A DNA stretch of 64,000 nucleotides, taken from Cohnella silvisoli (GTDB lineage Bacteria > Bacillota > Bacilli > Paenibacillales > Paenibacillaceae). The stretch lies in contig NZ_JAIOAP010000020.1 of NCBI RefSeq assembly GCF_021190915.1, positions 82,260-146,259 of the forward strand. Reading direction: 5' to 3'. How positions within the stretch are numbered: position 1 is the stretch's first letter; each line of letters opens with the position of its first letter. Below are positions 1 to 8,607 of the stretch, one piece after another. A model generated the notes under the pieces. The model made no database searches. It was not told where the DNA came from and worked only from the letters and a program-made list of their open reading frames with translations. The translations under genes were made by a program, and so were the position numbers.

Positions 1-792
1 CACGATCGTTGTAATGCCCGGAATTGGCGGATAAACGGTGCCATTATGCGTGAATCCTTTTATCGCCATTTCAATATCCTGACGGTCAGCAGTGGCTGCA
101 AGGAGAACCGAACCGGGACGCTTTGCAGTTGCTGCATCAGATACCGCTTTGGATAACGTGCGATAAACGGTAACCCAACGCTCCGAACCAGCGGGGCCAG
201 CCACAGCAGCCGTCTTATTCCCAGCTGCATAAGTTGCCGAAATGATTGCGCCAAGGTGAATGTGATTTAACATGGCATTCCAAGCGCGACCCATGTCCTT
301 ATTCAGTAGCTCAACCGAGAAGGTTTCGTTAAACTCGATCATTTGCTTCGTGTATTCAAACCCGCCAGCATACGTTTTAATTTTGGCGACAGGGCCTTTT
401 TCTGCTTGAATGGTACCGAATTTTACCTCGCCGCCTTCGAGATGCTCTAGGAAGACAACGAGACCCGATAGCGCCCATTTGGCTTCCATCGTTTGCGGAA
501 GGTTCGGATCATCAATGAGATCATAAATCTCTTTATAAAGCAGGGGGATCAGTTCTTTGCCAAGCTCTACGTCCAGAACAACCTTCTCAGTGAAAGCCTT
601 CATATCAGGCAAGCTGCCGTTCGTCATCATCTCGCCGATGGGCTTGTCGAAAACACGGATTTCCATTTCACCGTTAACGATCTCTTTATTAACTTGATGG
701 CGTTTCCCGTTCAAAACATAGGAAACGGGGGATGAGTGCGTTCCAACTCTTCGTGCAGCACGAAGGCCGTCACTTGTAATTACATTAAGCAT
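1..792 (-). CDS. Phage major capsid protein, 3' end outside window
   Basis: The frame is open from an ATG at 792 to the window edge (264 codons, no stop). An AAGGAGG site lies about 12 nt before the ATG. The visible N-terminal part begins MLNVITSDGLRAARRVG and includes the stretch VFLEHLEGGEVKFGTI; it has no signal peptide or membrane segment. Position after terminase, portal, head-morphogenesis, protease and cement genes is that of the major head subunit (Mu gpT position). I infer an HK97-fold capsid protein from position and general appearance rather than from a diagnostic motif. Confidence 0.8.
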   Translation of the reverse strand, partial: MLNVITSDGLRAARRVGTHSSPVSYVLNGKRHQVNKEIVNGEMEIRVFDKPIGEMMTNGSLPDMKAFTEKVVLDVELGKELIPLLYKEIYDLIDDPNLPQTMEAKWALSGLVVFLEHLEGGEVKFGTIQAEKGPVAKIKTYAGGFEYTKQMIEFNETFSVELLNKDMGRAWNAMLNHIHLGAIISATYAAGNKTAAVAGPAGSERWVTVYRTLSKAVSDAATAKRPGSVLLAATADRQDIEMAIKGFTHNGTVYPPIPGITTIV

Positions 793-841
793 TGCGCGGT
801 GTCCTCCTTGGGTTGTGCCGACTTTAATCGGTCACGTTAGA

Positions 842-1234
842 TTAAATTTGTGGGCCGAGCAAGAAATCAATAACATTACTACCATTCTTCGTGGTCGTCA
901 CGATCCCGGCCAAGCGATTTGTAGACGCCGTCTCAATGAGCACTTTGTTCGTCGCATCCCAATAGACTTTCGTGCCTTTGGCAAACGCCTGGGCAACCGT
1001 GATTTGATCAGTTGAATATTCGAACTGACCAATCTGAAGGGCGATACTCGCAGTCTCACCCGCGCCGGTCGTTACGTTAACCGGTACGACGCCGAAAAAT
1101 CCATCTAGCAGCGTCAAATCGCCTGCCTTCAGCGTCGTATTTTGCGGTACCGTAACCTCGACCGCTTTTCCATCGCTGATTTTGTTGTCACCGACAGAGT
1201 ATTTCGTTGACGGGACGTAAGGGCCATCTCTCAT
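842..1234 (-). CDS. DUF2190-type capsid cement protein
   Basis: A 130-residue protein, beginning MRDGPYVPSTKYSVGDNK, rich in Val, Thr and Gly as expected for an all-beta fold. It resembles the DUF2190 family of small head-decoration proteins, which sit next to the major capsid gene in many Mu-like and siphovirus genomes. It starts at an ATG behind a good AAGGAGG site and lies between the protease/scaffold gene and the capsid gene. Likely role: stabilising the capsid lattice after maturation. The family call rests on size, composition and position. Confidence 0.75.
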   Translation of the reverse strand: MRDGPYVPSTKYSVGDNKISDGKAVEVTVPQNTTLKAGDLTLLDGFFGVVPVNVTTGAGETASIALQIGQFEYSTDQITVAQAFAKGTKVYWDATNKVLIETASTNRLAGIVTTTKNGSNVIDFLLGPQI

Positions 1235-1264
1235 CGTACTTTACCTCCTTGTTGATCGCGCCTT

Positions 1265-1738
1265 TTAGATAGAGACGCGTCTTGAATTTGCGGCAGCGCC
1301 GTCCTTGTTTCCACCAACATTTGGTGGCAAATCGGTGTGAAGCTTGCTGATCATTTCCTTAACGCTAGCAGTACCCAGTAGCGCGTCAACCTCACCGGCG
1401 ATCAATTCTTTGGTCGCACCTTCGGCGGGATGAATCATACGCAAGACAAGATCCTGCGCCATCTCTCCGGTAACCTTGGCTTTAACGACCTCGTTGAGCA
1501 AGTCGCCCGTTTTCTTACCATCCGTGCCTTTAAGTGCCTCGGCGGCTTTCTCTACGGCGGGGAGCAGTTCACTGTCCTCGGTGACACCAAGCGCTGCTTT
1601 CAGCTTTGTAATGAGTTCAGTATGGGCTGCAGCTGTTTTTGTGCCTTCTGAATCCAGTTCGGCCAGTACATCGGCCAAAGTCACAGTGCCCGCTTGAATA
1701 GCGGCTAAAATCTGGGCAATCAGTTCTTTCCAGTTCAA
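1265..1738 (-). CDS. Internal in-frame scaffold protein (Mu gpZ-like) started inside the protease gene
   Basis: Within the protease gene, a perfect AAGGAGG (1746-1752) stands 7 nt before an in-frame TTG (1738). Translation from it would yield a 157-residue helical protein starting at LNWKELIAQILAAIQAG, which is exactly the scaffold-like half of the long product. Mu makes its scaffold Z from an internal start in gene I in the same way. The ribosome site and the domain boundary are directly visible; production of the short form is inference. Confidence 0.6.
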   Translation of the reverse strand: MNWKELIAQILAAIQAGTVTLADVLAELDSEGTKTAAAHTELITKLKAALGVTEDSELLPAVEKAAEALKGTDGKKTGDLLNEVVKAKVTGEMAQDLVLRMIHPAEGATKELIAGEVDALLGTASVKEMISKLHTDLPPNVGGNKDGAAANSRRVSI

Positions 1739-2305
1739 TTCGTTTCCTCCTTCGTCATCTTGCAGATCGTCCATTTCGCCAGTTCCTACAATTCGTGTCG
1801 GCATACCCGATCTGTCGAGTGGTGTCCAATCGATCGAGAGTGGCTTGTAATCTTCCACGCTCGTTTCCCCAGCTACTGTTACCAGTGACGGGAATCCGAA
1901 AATACTAACTTGTTTGATCCGTTTCGTACGTATCCAACGCTTAAGCCTTGGCGCATCCGCATCAATAATGCCACGAAAGTAAGCCGTCTCACCGACCATT
2001 TTCGCCCCAACCCAATGCGTAACAGGCTCCACGAACACACTGGCGACATCTTCGGGTTTCTGATGTCCAAGAATCCCCGAGAGCGTATGCGAATTGACGT
2101 GATCGACAATAGCTTTTAGACTATTCGGCTTATAGTTCCAGCCGCGAGTCGACTTTCCCGCCGGGATTTCGACAACGACCTCAAATGGATCATCATCACC
2201 CGCTTTGATTGCCTCGACATCGACGCCTGGCGCGGGAGGAATATCCTCCGGGTTAAGCGATACGGTTATGGATGCCGGTACCCGAGACCATTGTTTTTTT
2301 GCCAA
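1265..2305 (-). CDS. Mu I-like head maturation protease with C-terminal scaffold region
   Basis: About 346 residues. The N-terminal ~175 residues carry the protease-like part, including GILGHQKPEDVASVFVEPV and VKQVSIFGF-like segments; the C-terminal half is Ala/Lys/Glu rich and helical, as in phage scaffolds. In Mu, gene I encodes the protease and an in-frame internal start gives the scaffold (gpZ); the same layout appears here (separate entry at 1265-1738). I prefer the TTG start at 2305, about 8 nt behind GAGGAG, over the GTG at 2314 that overlaps that site. It processes and shapes the procapsid made by the downstream capsid gene. Confidence 0.82.
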   Translation of the reverse strand: MAKKQWSRVPASITVSLNPEDIPPAPGVDVEAIKAGDDDPFEVVVEIPAGKSTRGWNYKPNSLKAIVDHVNSHTLSGILGHQKPEDVASVFVEPVTHWVGAKMVGETAYFRGIIDADAPRLKRWIRTKRIKQVSIFGFPSLVTVAGETSVEDYKPLSIDWTPLDRSGMPTRIVGTGEMDDLQDDEGGNELNWKELIAQILAAIQAGTVTLADVLAELDSEGTKTAAAHTELITKLKAALGVTEDSELLPAVEKAAEALKGTDGKKTGDLLNEVVKAKVTGEMAQDLVLRMIHPAEGATKELIAGEVDALLGTASVKEMISKLHTDLPPNVGGNKDGAAANSRRVSI

Positions 2306-2351
2306 TCCGTTCACTCCTCACTTACGATATAACTCGAACACGCCCGGAAAT

Positions 2352-2375
2352 CGCGTTATCACGCGTGATAACGCG
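2352..2375. repeat. Perfect 24-bp palindrome between head genes
   Basis: A perfect palindrome with half-site CGCGTTATCACG lies in the 132-bp gap between the F-like head gene and the protease gene. No T-run follows on either strand, so it is not an ordinary intrinsic terminator. It could be an RNA-processing hairpin, a binding site for a dimeric protein or a topoisomerase/packaging site. Confidence 0.85.
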
Positions 2376-2437
2376 GGTAAAGTCGATTTTTGGTGTTATC
2401 CCCGGACGCGCTCTTTTCAAACGCCTTAGAACCGAAT

Positions 2438-3448
2438 TTAGGCGGCTCCATTTTGGTACACATCCGTATACCAGCTTTCAAGTTCCGGACGACTATCCGG
2501 ATTGTTCAGCCACGCTTTCAGGTCGCTAACAAAATCCTTTGAATCTCGATGCTTTTCTACGAGAAACGATAACGTATTCGGATGGGCTGGATAGGGAGGA
2601 GGATTGTCCAACGGATAGACACCTGAACCCAAACCTTCATCATGCCGTGCAAGCTCATCGCAGATATCCTGAATCTGGTGCGAAGGCGACAAGCAAAATT
2701 GAATACCAATCGCGCTGGGAGAGACTTGCGCTGACTTAATTGTCCCTTGTCCTAAAGCTGCTGTTGTCTCTGTCCGTGCAACACGCAGCGCCTGATAGCT
2801 CAGATCGTCCGGGATACCGCCTTGAGTACGCTCCAGCAAGCCCTTGTAATACTTGACCGGGATATTCGCATCGGGCCGCACATATTGCTCTAGCAATCTC
2901 GCGGTTTGGACGGCATCTTGCCCAGTGGCTACAGCATCCTGCACAATCTCCGTCATCACCCGACGCGCTTCCTTCGAAGCATTCCAAATCCGATCGGATA
3001 GTTTAAGCCCATGGCTCGTGCGATCCCATATCGCTCGGACGGCATCCTCATTGACACGGAAGTAAAGCTGATCGATGCCCGCCTTTGTCACGCGAGGGAC
3101 TTGCACCTTACCATGCATTAAGTCAATCGTGATTGCCTTGTTCGTTTGAGCACCGATTTTCGCCGCTTCTCGGATATGCCCGCCAATCGTTTCGGTGTAG
3201 TCGCTACGCAAGCGCTCTGCAAGATCGTTCAACTTACTTTCAACTACAGCCATTAACCGTCCGGACACGGATGCTGATCCGCTTTTACGCAAAGTATCGG
3301 TGATCCCTTTAGCAGCGCGGATCAATACTTTTCGTATCTCGGGGTCTTGTTTCAGACGTAATTCGATAAATGCCTTGCGAGCAAGTAACGCCTCTTTTGC
3401 ATATTCACCAGCTGCGTTCTTAATCTGATCGATCTCGTCCCGATTCAT
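2438..3448 (-). CDS. Mu F-like head morphogenesis protein
   Basis: 336 residues, starting at an ATG behind GGTGAG. The central part (about residues 165-270) has the SPP1 gp7/Mu gpF type signature: a helical region followed by RVARTETTAALGQGT and then FCLSPSHQIQDICDELA and GVYPLDNPPPYPAHPN. These minor head proteins are needed for procapsid assembly and often contact the portal. It follows the portal gene and a small 100-residue gene, and precedes the protease, which is the Mu order. Confidence 0.85.
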   Translation of the reverse strand: MNRDEIDQIKNAAGEYAKEALLARKAFIELRLKQDPEIRKVLIRAAKGITDTLRKSGSASVSGRLMAVVESKLNDLAERLRSDYTETIGGHIREAAKIGAQTNKAITIDLMHGKVQVPRVTKAGIDQLYFRVNEDAVRAIWDRTSHGLKLSDRIWNASKEARRVMTEIVQDAVATGQDAVQTARLLEQYVRPDANIPVKYYKGLLERTQGGIPDDLSYQALRVARTETTAALGQGTIKSAQVSPSAIGIQFCLSPSHQIQDICDELARHDEGLGSGVYPLDNPPPYPAHPNTLSFLVEKHRDSKDFVSDLKAWLNNPDSRPELESWYTDVYQNGAA

Positions 3449-3454
3449 TTTGTC

Positions 3455-3757
3455 TCACCAACCCTTCAAAGGGAACAGCGAGTCAAACAAGGACTTATTT
3501 CGCGTAGCCAACGCGTAATCCAGTAAGGAATTCGCAATCACCTTGTCAGCTTCCGTACCTGTCATTTCCTCCAAACTTCGCAGATCACTCTCCGGTACCC
3601 ACATGCAATAGGGAAATGAAGGGACATTAATCAAGTAACGAAGTAAGGTGTACGGGCTGGGATTGACTGCTAATACGTAACCCGGCTTCCCAATCGGTAA
3701 TTTAAGCTCAAGGGAGTCTGCAACGACAACGACGGAAGATCGCAATGGATAGGTCAT
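3455..3757 (-). CDS. Small phage protein between portal and head-morphogenesis genes
   Basis: 100 residues, beginning MTYPLRSSVVVVADSLELK. Its start overlaps the portal stop by ATGA (3754-3757), so it is translationally coupled. It has no motif I recognise. Position between portal and F-like genes suggests a head- or connector-associated role, but this is only context. Confidence 0.7.
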   Translation of the reverse strand: MTYPLRSSVVVVADSLELKLPIGKPGYVLAVNPSPYTLLRYLINVPSFPYCMWVPESDLRSLEEMTGTEADKVIANSLLDYALATRNKSLFDSLFPLKGW

Positions 3758-5268
3758 TTGCTGACCTCCTCATTAATGAACTGCAGGACATCGATACCGA
3801 GTGCACCGTCAGCTAGACGTTCCCGAACGATTTTGTTCTTGACGATACGCTTGAGCTCCGTATCTTCAGCTGGTACATCCGACTTGTAATCGCGCATACT
3901 CGGAATGTACTGCTTGAGGTGTTCGGCAGCTGTGTCAGCTGATAGGAATTCACCTTTAACCGCTGTGTCGAGAGCTTGTGTAAGAGAATCAAGCATCTCC
4001 GCTGCTTGTTTCTCATCTCGCGGGTCAATTTCTTCCCAGACAAGCGTCGTCTCGTAGGTTTCAAATACGGTTAGCTCGGCACGCTGGGTCATAGCAAGCA
4101 CCATGCGTGCAATCCGCTGCCAGTTACCCGCGAAATTGTCACGCTTGCGGGTAATCGCCCTTACAAATACCGGCATCTGCTCCTTGACGCTAGCCAGTGC
4201 ACTTGGGGTGTGAACACCCAGTACAAACTCCGGCGTTTCCGAAGTAGAGACGATCATGTAATAGAGCAATTTCAGCAGCGCTCCGGCAGCGTCGCCCATT
4301 GCACTGCTCGCCTCGACGAATGCAGCGTCCTCACCCTCAGTGAAAATCAGAAACTCCTTACCTTCAAGCGAGATCGTGCCACCTTTTTGGACATAGCTTA
4401 TGGGGTCAGAGATCCCAAAGTTGTTCGCGAGGAACGCTGATACGTCCTTTAGCTTCAGTTTCAGCCTTGGTGTCGAATGGAGCTTGCTACCTTGTAGCGA
4501 GTAGAGCATGACATCATGGTAAGCCCGAAGGAACGGCTCAATCGGCTCCAAGTCACTTTGACCATACAACCGCGTCTCGTTCTCTTCATTTCGAAAGTGC
4601 TCGATCGGGATGAATCCCCAATGATTCTGAATTGTCGTAAACGCCTCAACGCCTGGAATCTGATCGCCTTCGATCTGAATCGTTCGCTCCGTTGCCGTTA
4701 CAATCTGCTTCACAATGGTTTTACGCTTGCGCCCGTCATTACCTATCCAGTCCATTATGGATTTCAACAAATAAGAGATAGGCTCCCTTGTTAATGGATG
4801 GCGGGTAATGCCTACGACCTCCTCGGATGGGATGATCGTAAATTTAAGACGCGGCCCGGATTCGGGATAAAGCACGGCATCCGTATCCTCACGGGTGATC
4901 CATACGAAACAATCCCCTTCGGTAAATGCCTTGCCATGGGTGCGATTCATTTTTGACTTGTGCTCGGTAAAAAACTTTTTCAGCACATCCGCCGCCTCAT
5001 CATCTTCCGACTGGAAGGAGGGCACACCCATGAATCCAGCTTTTGCATTGATAAGAGGTTTACAGAATCCAGCAGACAACTTGTAATTATCGTCGGTGTT
5101 CTCGTACAGGCTGCGGGCTTTCTCGTAATCTACACGGCTGTCATCGACCGTAAGTCCGCCGCTGCCAATTGAATATCGACCCCCGATTATGCCGGTGATC
5201 GCAGCGGTCGCACGAGATCGCAGCTTGGATATTTCGCCGACGGCTCTTGTTAGCCAATTTTCGGCCAA
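3754..5268 (-). CDS. Phage portal protein
   Basis: 504 residues; typical portal length. The sequence has the usual portal features of the SPP1/Firmicute type: an N-terminal region with KPLINAKAGFMGVP, a central beta-rich part including FTIIPSEEVVGITRHPLTREP, and a long helical C-terminal part with HDVMLYSLQGSKLHSTPRL and SALASVKEQMPVFVRAITRK. It forms the dodecameric ring through which DNA is packaged. The likely start is TTG at 5268, overlapping the terminase gene by 19 bp behind a weak GAGG. Sits directly downstream of the large terminase. Confidence 0.88.
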   Translation of the reverse strand: MAENWLTRAVGEISKLRSRATAAITGIIGGRYSIGSGGLTVDDSRVDYEKARSLYENTDDNYKLSAGFCKPLINAKAGFMGVPSFQSEDDEAADVLKKFFTEHKSKMNRTHGKAFTEGDCFVWITREDTDAVLYPESGPRLKFTIIPSEEVVGITRHPLTREPISYLLKSIMDWIGNDGRKRKTIVKQIVTATERTIQIEGDQIPGVEAFTTIQNHWGFIPIEHFRNEENETRLYGQSDLEPIEPFLRAYHDVMLYSLQGSKLHSTPRLKLKLKDVSAFLANNFGISDPISYVQKGGTISLEGKEFLIFTEGEDAAFVEASSAMGDAAGALLKLLYYMIVSTSETPEFVLGVHTPSALASVKEQMPVFVRAITRKRDNFAGNWQRIARMVLAMTQRAELTVFETYETTLVWEEIDPRDEKQAAEMLDSLTQALDTAVKGEFLSADTAAEHLKQYIPSMRDYKSDVPAEDTELKRIVKNKIVRERLADGALGIDVLQFINEEVSK

Positions 5269-6995
5269 ATCCTCATCCCCCTAAAGACCGACAGGAGCTT
5301 GCTGTCGAGTTTTCCGACACCCTTGGCTAACGTCCGGCATGCTTCAAGCGAATCCGGTCCGTCATCATAGGCAGCGTTGTCGGTGTAATTCGTGAGCTGC
5401 TCAAGCAGCAGCTTGTGTTGCCGGTTAAACTTGATGTACTTGTTCTTAATATCCGGCTGGAGCGTCGCGATCCGTAGCTTCTTATCCGTATGCGCGTTGA
5501 CCTCCACAATCGGAAGATAGAGACCGACTTGCGCCGAACGCTTGGCAAGCTCTTCTTTAAGGAACCATTGAAACTGGTTCGTTTCGCAGCCGAACTTAGC
5601 AAAGCCTCGACCATAAGTCAGACGCAACCAGCGTTCCTTTTCCAAAATGTCCGTAATGATGGCATCCGGATGACGCCTCCCAATGTCGGCATCCGCGACA
5701 TAGAGATAACCGGTCTTGTTATGCAGCGCCAGCGTAATGATCGAGCTAAAGTCGCTCTTTTTGGTTTTGCCAAGCGATGGATCGACGAATCCGACAAAGG
5801 TAAAGTCCTCTGCAAAATTTACTTCCAGCGGATTGTAGTAATCGAACCATTCTTCATTAAACACGCAATCTTCCGGATTGGTAGGATCGTTCTGTTCTTC
5901 AGAGTTGAACGACGCAACGCCCTCCGTCAGACGCATGACCATAAGGTCATAGTAGGAGAGCTTCTCTTCCCATAGCACCTGTGTACCGGCAAGCATGGCT
6001 TCTTGGTTCGCCTCGAAGAATGCGCGGGCATCCTGTTCCCGATCATCGTTGTCGAGGTCGATATAAATGGTTTCCCATTCGTCCCAGAGGTCTTGCCGAT
6101 CCGACCACGTAATAACCGCTTTGTACTTCTTCGATTTATAACCGGGGTTTTTGAGAATATTCGTTAGCAGCGCGTCGTGGTGCAACAGAGTACCGATGTA
6201 CAGGATGTCCGTGTAATCGTCCCCAGCCTTAGACACCGCTTTGAAAAACCAGTTCGAAAGCTTCTTGCGCTGTTCTTTCGTCCGGACGTTTTCATCGTTT
6301 TCGATATCGTCCAGAACGAGCAAGTCCGGCCTGCGGTTCCGATGCTTGCGACCCCTGATTTTCTTCCCGGAGCCGATCGCTTCAATCTTGATGCCGGTTT
6401 TGGTTAACAAGATATCGTTTCGCCAAACCTTGCCCTGCAACTCGCCGAAGTCTTCCCGTATCCGTTCGTTATCCTCAAATTCCTCACGGATGTTTTCGAG
6501 AAAGCTCTCGGCTTGATCCGATGTATCGGACAGAATGATGGGGTACTGCTTGTATTCGTAAAGGACGGCGTGAGTCGTATCCTTAAAAGTAAAGCTCGTC
6601 GATTTTGCATGACCACGCGGCGCGGCGACTGCCCGCTTACAGCCCGGTAGGACGCGCAGCCGTTCAACTGCACTACGCTCCAGCGGGACTTCACCCTTCA
6701 GTACACCGTCACGCCAAAGCGCGTCAAGTTCCCGATGAAATTCGGGCGTACGGCGGCTGAAGTAATGAGGAAAATACGCTTTACCGAAATATTCTTGGTC
6801 ATATGCGCCGAGCATCCGCCGAAGACCGGTCGGGCCGGTGAATGGGAGATTGCTCTTACGACGATATACGAGCGGGTATTTGACCGCGTATTGTTCCCAC
6901 AGGTCAAGCTCCCACGATTCTAACGATTGATGGTCATTCGTACCGACAAGGCTCTGGATGAGGGAGCCGACCGGTTTATTCTTGGATGGCTTCAC
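5250..6995 (-). CDS. Terminase large subunit
   Basis: 581 residues. Walker A-like motif APRGHAKST at about residue 120, Walker B DLLVLDDIE at about residue 225, and a nuclease-domain start FVGFVDPSLGKTKKSDF at about residue 400 with the expected catalytic Asp. It packages phage DNA into the procapsid through the portal and, in Mu-like phages, cuts by a headful mechanism. The start is GTG at 6995, overlapping by GTGA the stop of a possible 53-residue ORF; GGAGG lies 12 nt before it. Confidence 0.93.
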   Translation of the reverse strand: MKPSKNKPVGSLIQSLVGTNDHQSLESWELDLWEQYAVKYPLVYRRKSNLPFTGPTGLRRMLGAYDQEYFGKAYFPHYFSRRTPEFHRELDALWRDGVLKGEVPLERSAVERLRVLPGCKRAVAAPRGHAKSTSFTFKDTTHAVLYEYKQYPIILSDTSDQAESFLENIREEFEDNERIREDFGELQGKVWRNDILLTKTGIKIEAIGSGKKIRGRKHRNRRPDLLVLDDIENDENVRTKEQRKKLSNWFFKAVSKAGDDYTDILYIGTLLHHDALLTNILKNPGYKSKKYKAVITWSDRQDLWDEWETIYIDLDNDDREQDARAFFEANQEAMLAGTQVLWEEKLSYYDLMVMRLTEGVASFNSEEQNDPTNPEDCVFNEEWFDYYNPLEVNFAEDFTFVGFVDPSLGKTKKSDFSSIITLALHNKTGYLYVADADIGRRHPDAIITDILEKERWLRLTYGRGFAKFGCETNQFQWFLKEELAKRSAQVGLYLPIVEVNAHTDKKLRIATLQPDIKNKYIKFNRQHKLLLEQLTNYTDNAAYDDGPDSLEACRTLAKGVGKLDSKLLSVFRGMRIWPKIG

Positions 6996-7153
6996 CTTTC
7001 CATTTCACCTCCGGTTATGGGGGACAATCGTCCCCAAGCGGATACAGGTTCGCGGTTATCTCTCGCTGATCGCTCCCCGCAAAATAAGAAAAGAACAGGC
7101 GGATCGTCGCAACGCCGCACCAGCTGCCAACCGGTGATCATCGGCCCCTGCAT
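6992..7153 (-). CDS. Possible small coupled ORF before terminase (53 aa)
   Basis: In the 339-bp gap between small and large terminase genes a 53-codon ORF (MQGPMITGWQLVRRCDDPP...) ends in a GTGA overlap with the terminase start, the usual mark of coupled translation. There is no good ribosome site before its ATG codons (7153 or 7141) and no motif is recognised. It may be real or may be chance open frame in a leader. Confidence 0.3.
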   Translation of the reverse strand: MQGPMITGWQLVRRCDDPPVLFLFCGERSARDNREPVSAWGRLSPITGGEMER

Positions 7154-7309
7154 CCCAATAATGGGCGATATGGCGCGATTGTCAGACGCGCAGCTTGGAT
7201 AGCTCTATCAAGCCCTTATCAATGTGCGAAGTCAGTGCGCGGGTTTCATCGCACCCAGAGAACCGGGAGAAGCCGGTAAGGGGGAGGAACCAATTCTCCC
7301 GATCCTCTG

Positions 7310-7328
7310 GGTAGGATGAAATCCTACC
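7310..7328. repeat. Short hairpin after the small terminase gene
   Basis: GGTAGGAT and ATCCTACC form an 8-bp stem with a 3-nt loop immediately downstream of the small terminase stop. No T-run follows on the minus strand, so it is more likely an mRNA-stabilising or processing hairpin than a terminator. The rest of 7154-7334 holds no gene I can support. Confidence 0.5.
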
Positions 7329-7334
7329 TCTTGC

Positions 7335-7892
7335 TTATGTCGCAGTTAGATCCGCTTCGACCTGGCTAACCTTTGCGAGCAGCCGGTGATAAAGATCGGC
7401 GTCGCCCTTCAATTCTTCCTGTAGCTGTGCACGTACTTGCGCGACTGCCTGAGATACGCCTTTGTCGAAGGTAAACTTCAATTTTTCACTGGCGATGGAA
7501 CTGCGTTGAAGTTGCGCCAATGCACGCATGATGGCTGTCATACTTTCACCTTCCAGCGCATTTTCTGCGGAGAGGAGGGTTTCCATGATTAGCGAGAGGG
7601 CCATTTTGTTTGCTGCCTCACTTAGCGCAGTATCCGGGCCTTCACCATGCGTGTCCAAGATTGCCTTGGCCTGTTCGTTAACAATCTTCAGGCGTTCCAT
7701 CTTGGTGAGAAAATCCTTGCCATAACGTTGTACGGCCATATGGCTGACCTCAACACCCGTTTGCGGCTTGAGTTGATTAATACATTCCGCGATCTCCCGA
7801 TAAGGTACACCGCTCGTAAGTTGCTTGTTGACCGCACTGACGATTTCCTCCGGCAACTGAAGGACTTTGCTATGTTTGCGGCGGTCTGACAT
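7335..7892 (-). CDS. DUF3486-type small terminase subunit (Mu gp27-like)
   Basis: 185 residues. N-terminal part has a helix-turn-helix-like region (LPEEIVSAVNKQLTSGVPYREIAECINQ) with the typical 'GxxYREIAxxINQ' pattern, followed by a long helical region, as in DUF3486 proteins of Mu-like phages. It recognises phage DNA and works with the large terminase encoded next. Its ATG overlaps the previous stop by TAATG. Confidence 0.85.
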   Translation of the reverse strand: MSDRRKHSKVLQLPEEIVSAVNKQLTSGVPYREIAECINQLKPQTGVEVSHMAVQRYGKDFLTKMERLKIVNEQAKAILDTHGEGPDTALSEAANKMALSLIMETLLSAENALEGESMTAIMRALAQLQRSSIASEKLKFTFDKGVSQAVAQVRAQLQEELKGDADLYHRLLAKVSQVEADLTAT

Positions 7893-8188
7893 TAGCGAGT
7901 AACCATAATTCCTGGGTCGTCCGGAATGCTTCCATCAAGCAGATCAACACCTTTGGCTGTCAGCGTTGCCATCGTCCGCTGGATGCCTAGCTCGTTTCCT
8001 TCTTCAGTACGGACGTAACCCTTATCTACGAGATAATGTAACTGGCCGCGTATTTGCGGGATCGAGCTATCCAAGTGGCTATCGTTAAGAGTCAACGATA
8101 TCAGCCGGTCACTCGCGGGACTTGGGTATTGAAGCTTCAATATTGCGAGGATAAAACCCCGGACTTCTTTCACTTCATTGGTGATCAT
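7892..8188 (-). CDS. VpaChn25_0724-family winged-helix phage protein (Mu gp26-like)
   Basis: 98 residues with a winged-helix pattern: IRGQLHYLVDKGYVRTEEG followed by ATLTAKGVDLLDGSIPDDPGI. This matches the VpaChn25_0724-type proteins that lie just upstream of DUF3486 in Mu-like phages (sometimes annotated ArsR-like). Function is not established. It overlaps its neighbours by 14 bp upstream and TAATG downstream. Confidence 0.75.
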   Translation of the reverse strand: MITNEVKEVRGFILAILKLQYPSPASDRLISLTLNDSHLDSSIPQIRGQLHYLVDKGYVRTEEGNELGIQRTMATLTAKGVDLLDGSIPDDPGIMVTR

Positions 8189-8546
8189 TTAACTTTCCCC
8201 CTAAACCTGTTAATTTGCTGACCACTTGCAGCATTTCCCTTACATCGCGAGTGAGTGTATCAACCTTGTGCTCCACGCCCGCTATCGCTCTGGTTTGATC
8301 ATCCTTAAGCTCTTTAAGCGTTCGGGTGTAATCATCCTTGAGCACGTACTTAACTGGTAAGTCTTCCTTCAGCTTGGAGATTTCCTTGCTGATAACGGAT
8401 AGATTCTCATCTTGGTCTTTCTGTTTCTCTTTTACGCTGGCTCGAATGTCCTTCAAGAAATAACCGACAATACCCACAAGCGTTAAAAGAACAGTTATGA
8501 GTACGGATATAATCGAGATCAGCGCGCCAGTAGGCAGTTGTTCCAA
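8175..8546 (-). CDS. DUF2730-like membrane-anchored coiled-coil phage protein
   Basis: About 123 residues: one N-terminal membrane helix (ALISIISVLITVLLTLVGIVGYF) followed by a charged coiled coil. This layout fits the DUF2730/Mu gp25 proteins at the start of the late head operon. The start is probably TTG at 8546, 9 nt behind AAAGGGGAG; the GTG at 8555 would overlap that site. First gene after the terminator that separates Mor from the late genes. Confidence 0.7.
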   Translation of the reverse strand: MEQLPTGALISIISVLITVLLTLVGIVGYFLKDIRASVKEKQKDQDENLSVISKEISKLKEDLPVKYVLKDDYTRTLKELKDDQTRAIAGVEHKVDTLTRDVREMLQVVSKLTGLGGKLNDHQ

Positions 8547-8572
8547 AAATTGCACTCCCCTTTAGGACAAAT

Positions 8573-8607
8573 AAAAAAGCTATCAGTTAGTGGTACACTG
8601 ATAGCTT
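8573..8607 (-). terminator. Intrinsic terminator downstream of Mor
   Basis: On the minus strand, AAGCTATCAGT and ACTGATAGCTT form a perfect 11-bp stem followed by a run of T. It separates the early/middle operon ending in the Mor-like gene from the late gene block starting at 8546-8555. Only 17-26 bp lie between it and the first late start, so the late promoter must overlap or precede it. Confidence 0.85.

Noticed and set aside
5490..5975. 161-residue open frame on the + strand inside the terminase gene
   Set aside because: Shadow of the well-supported terminase on the other strand; no ribosome site or family features.
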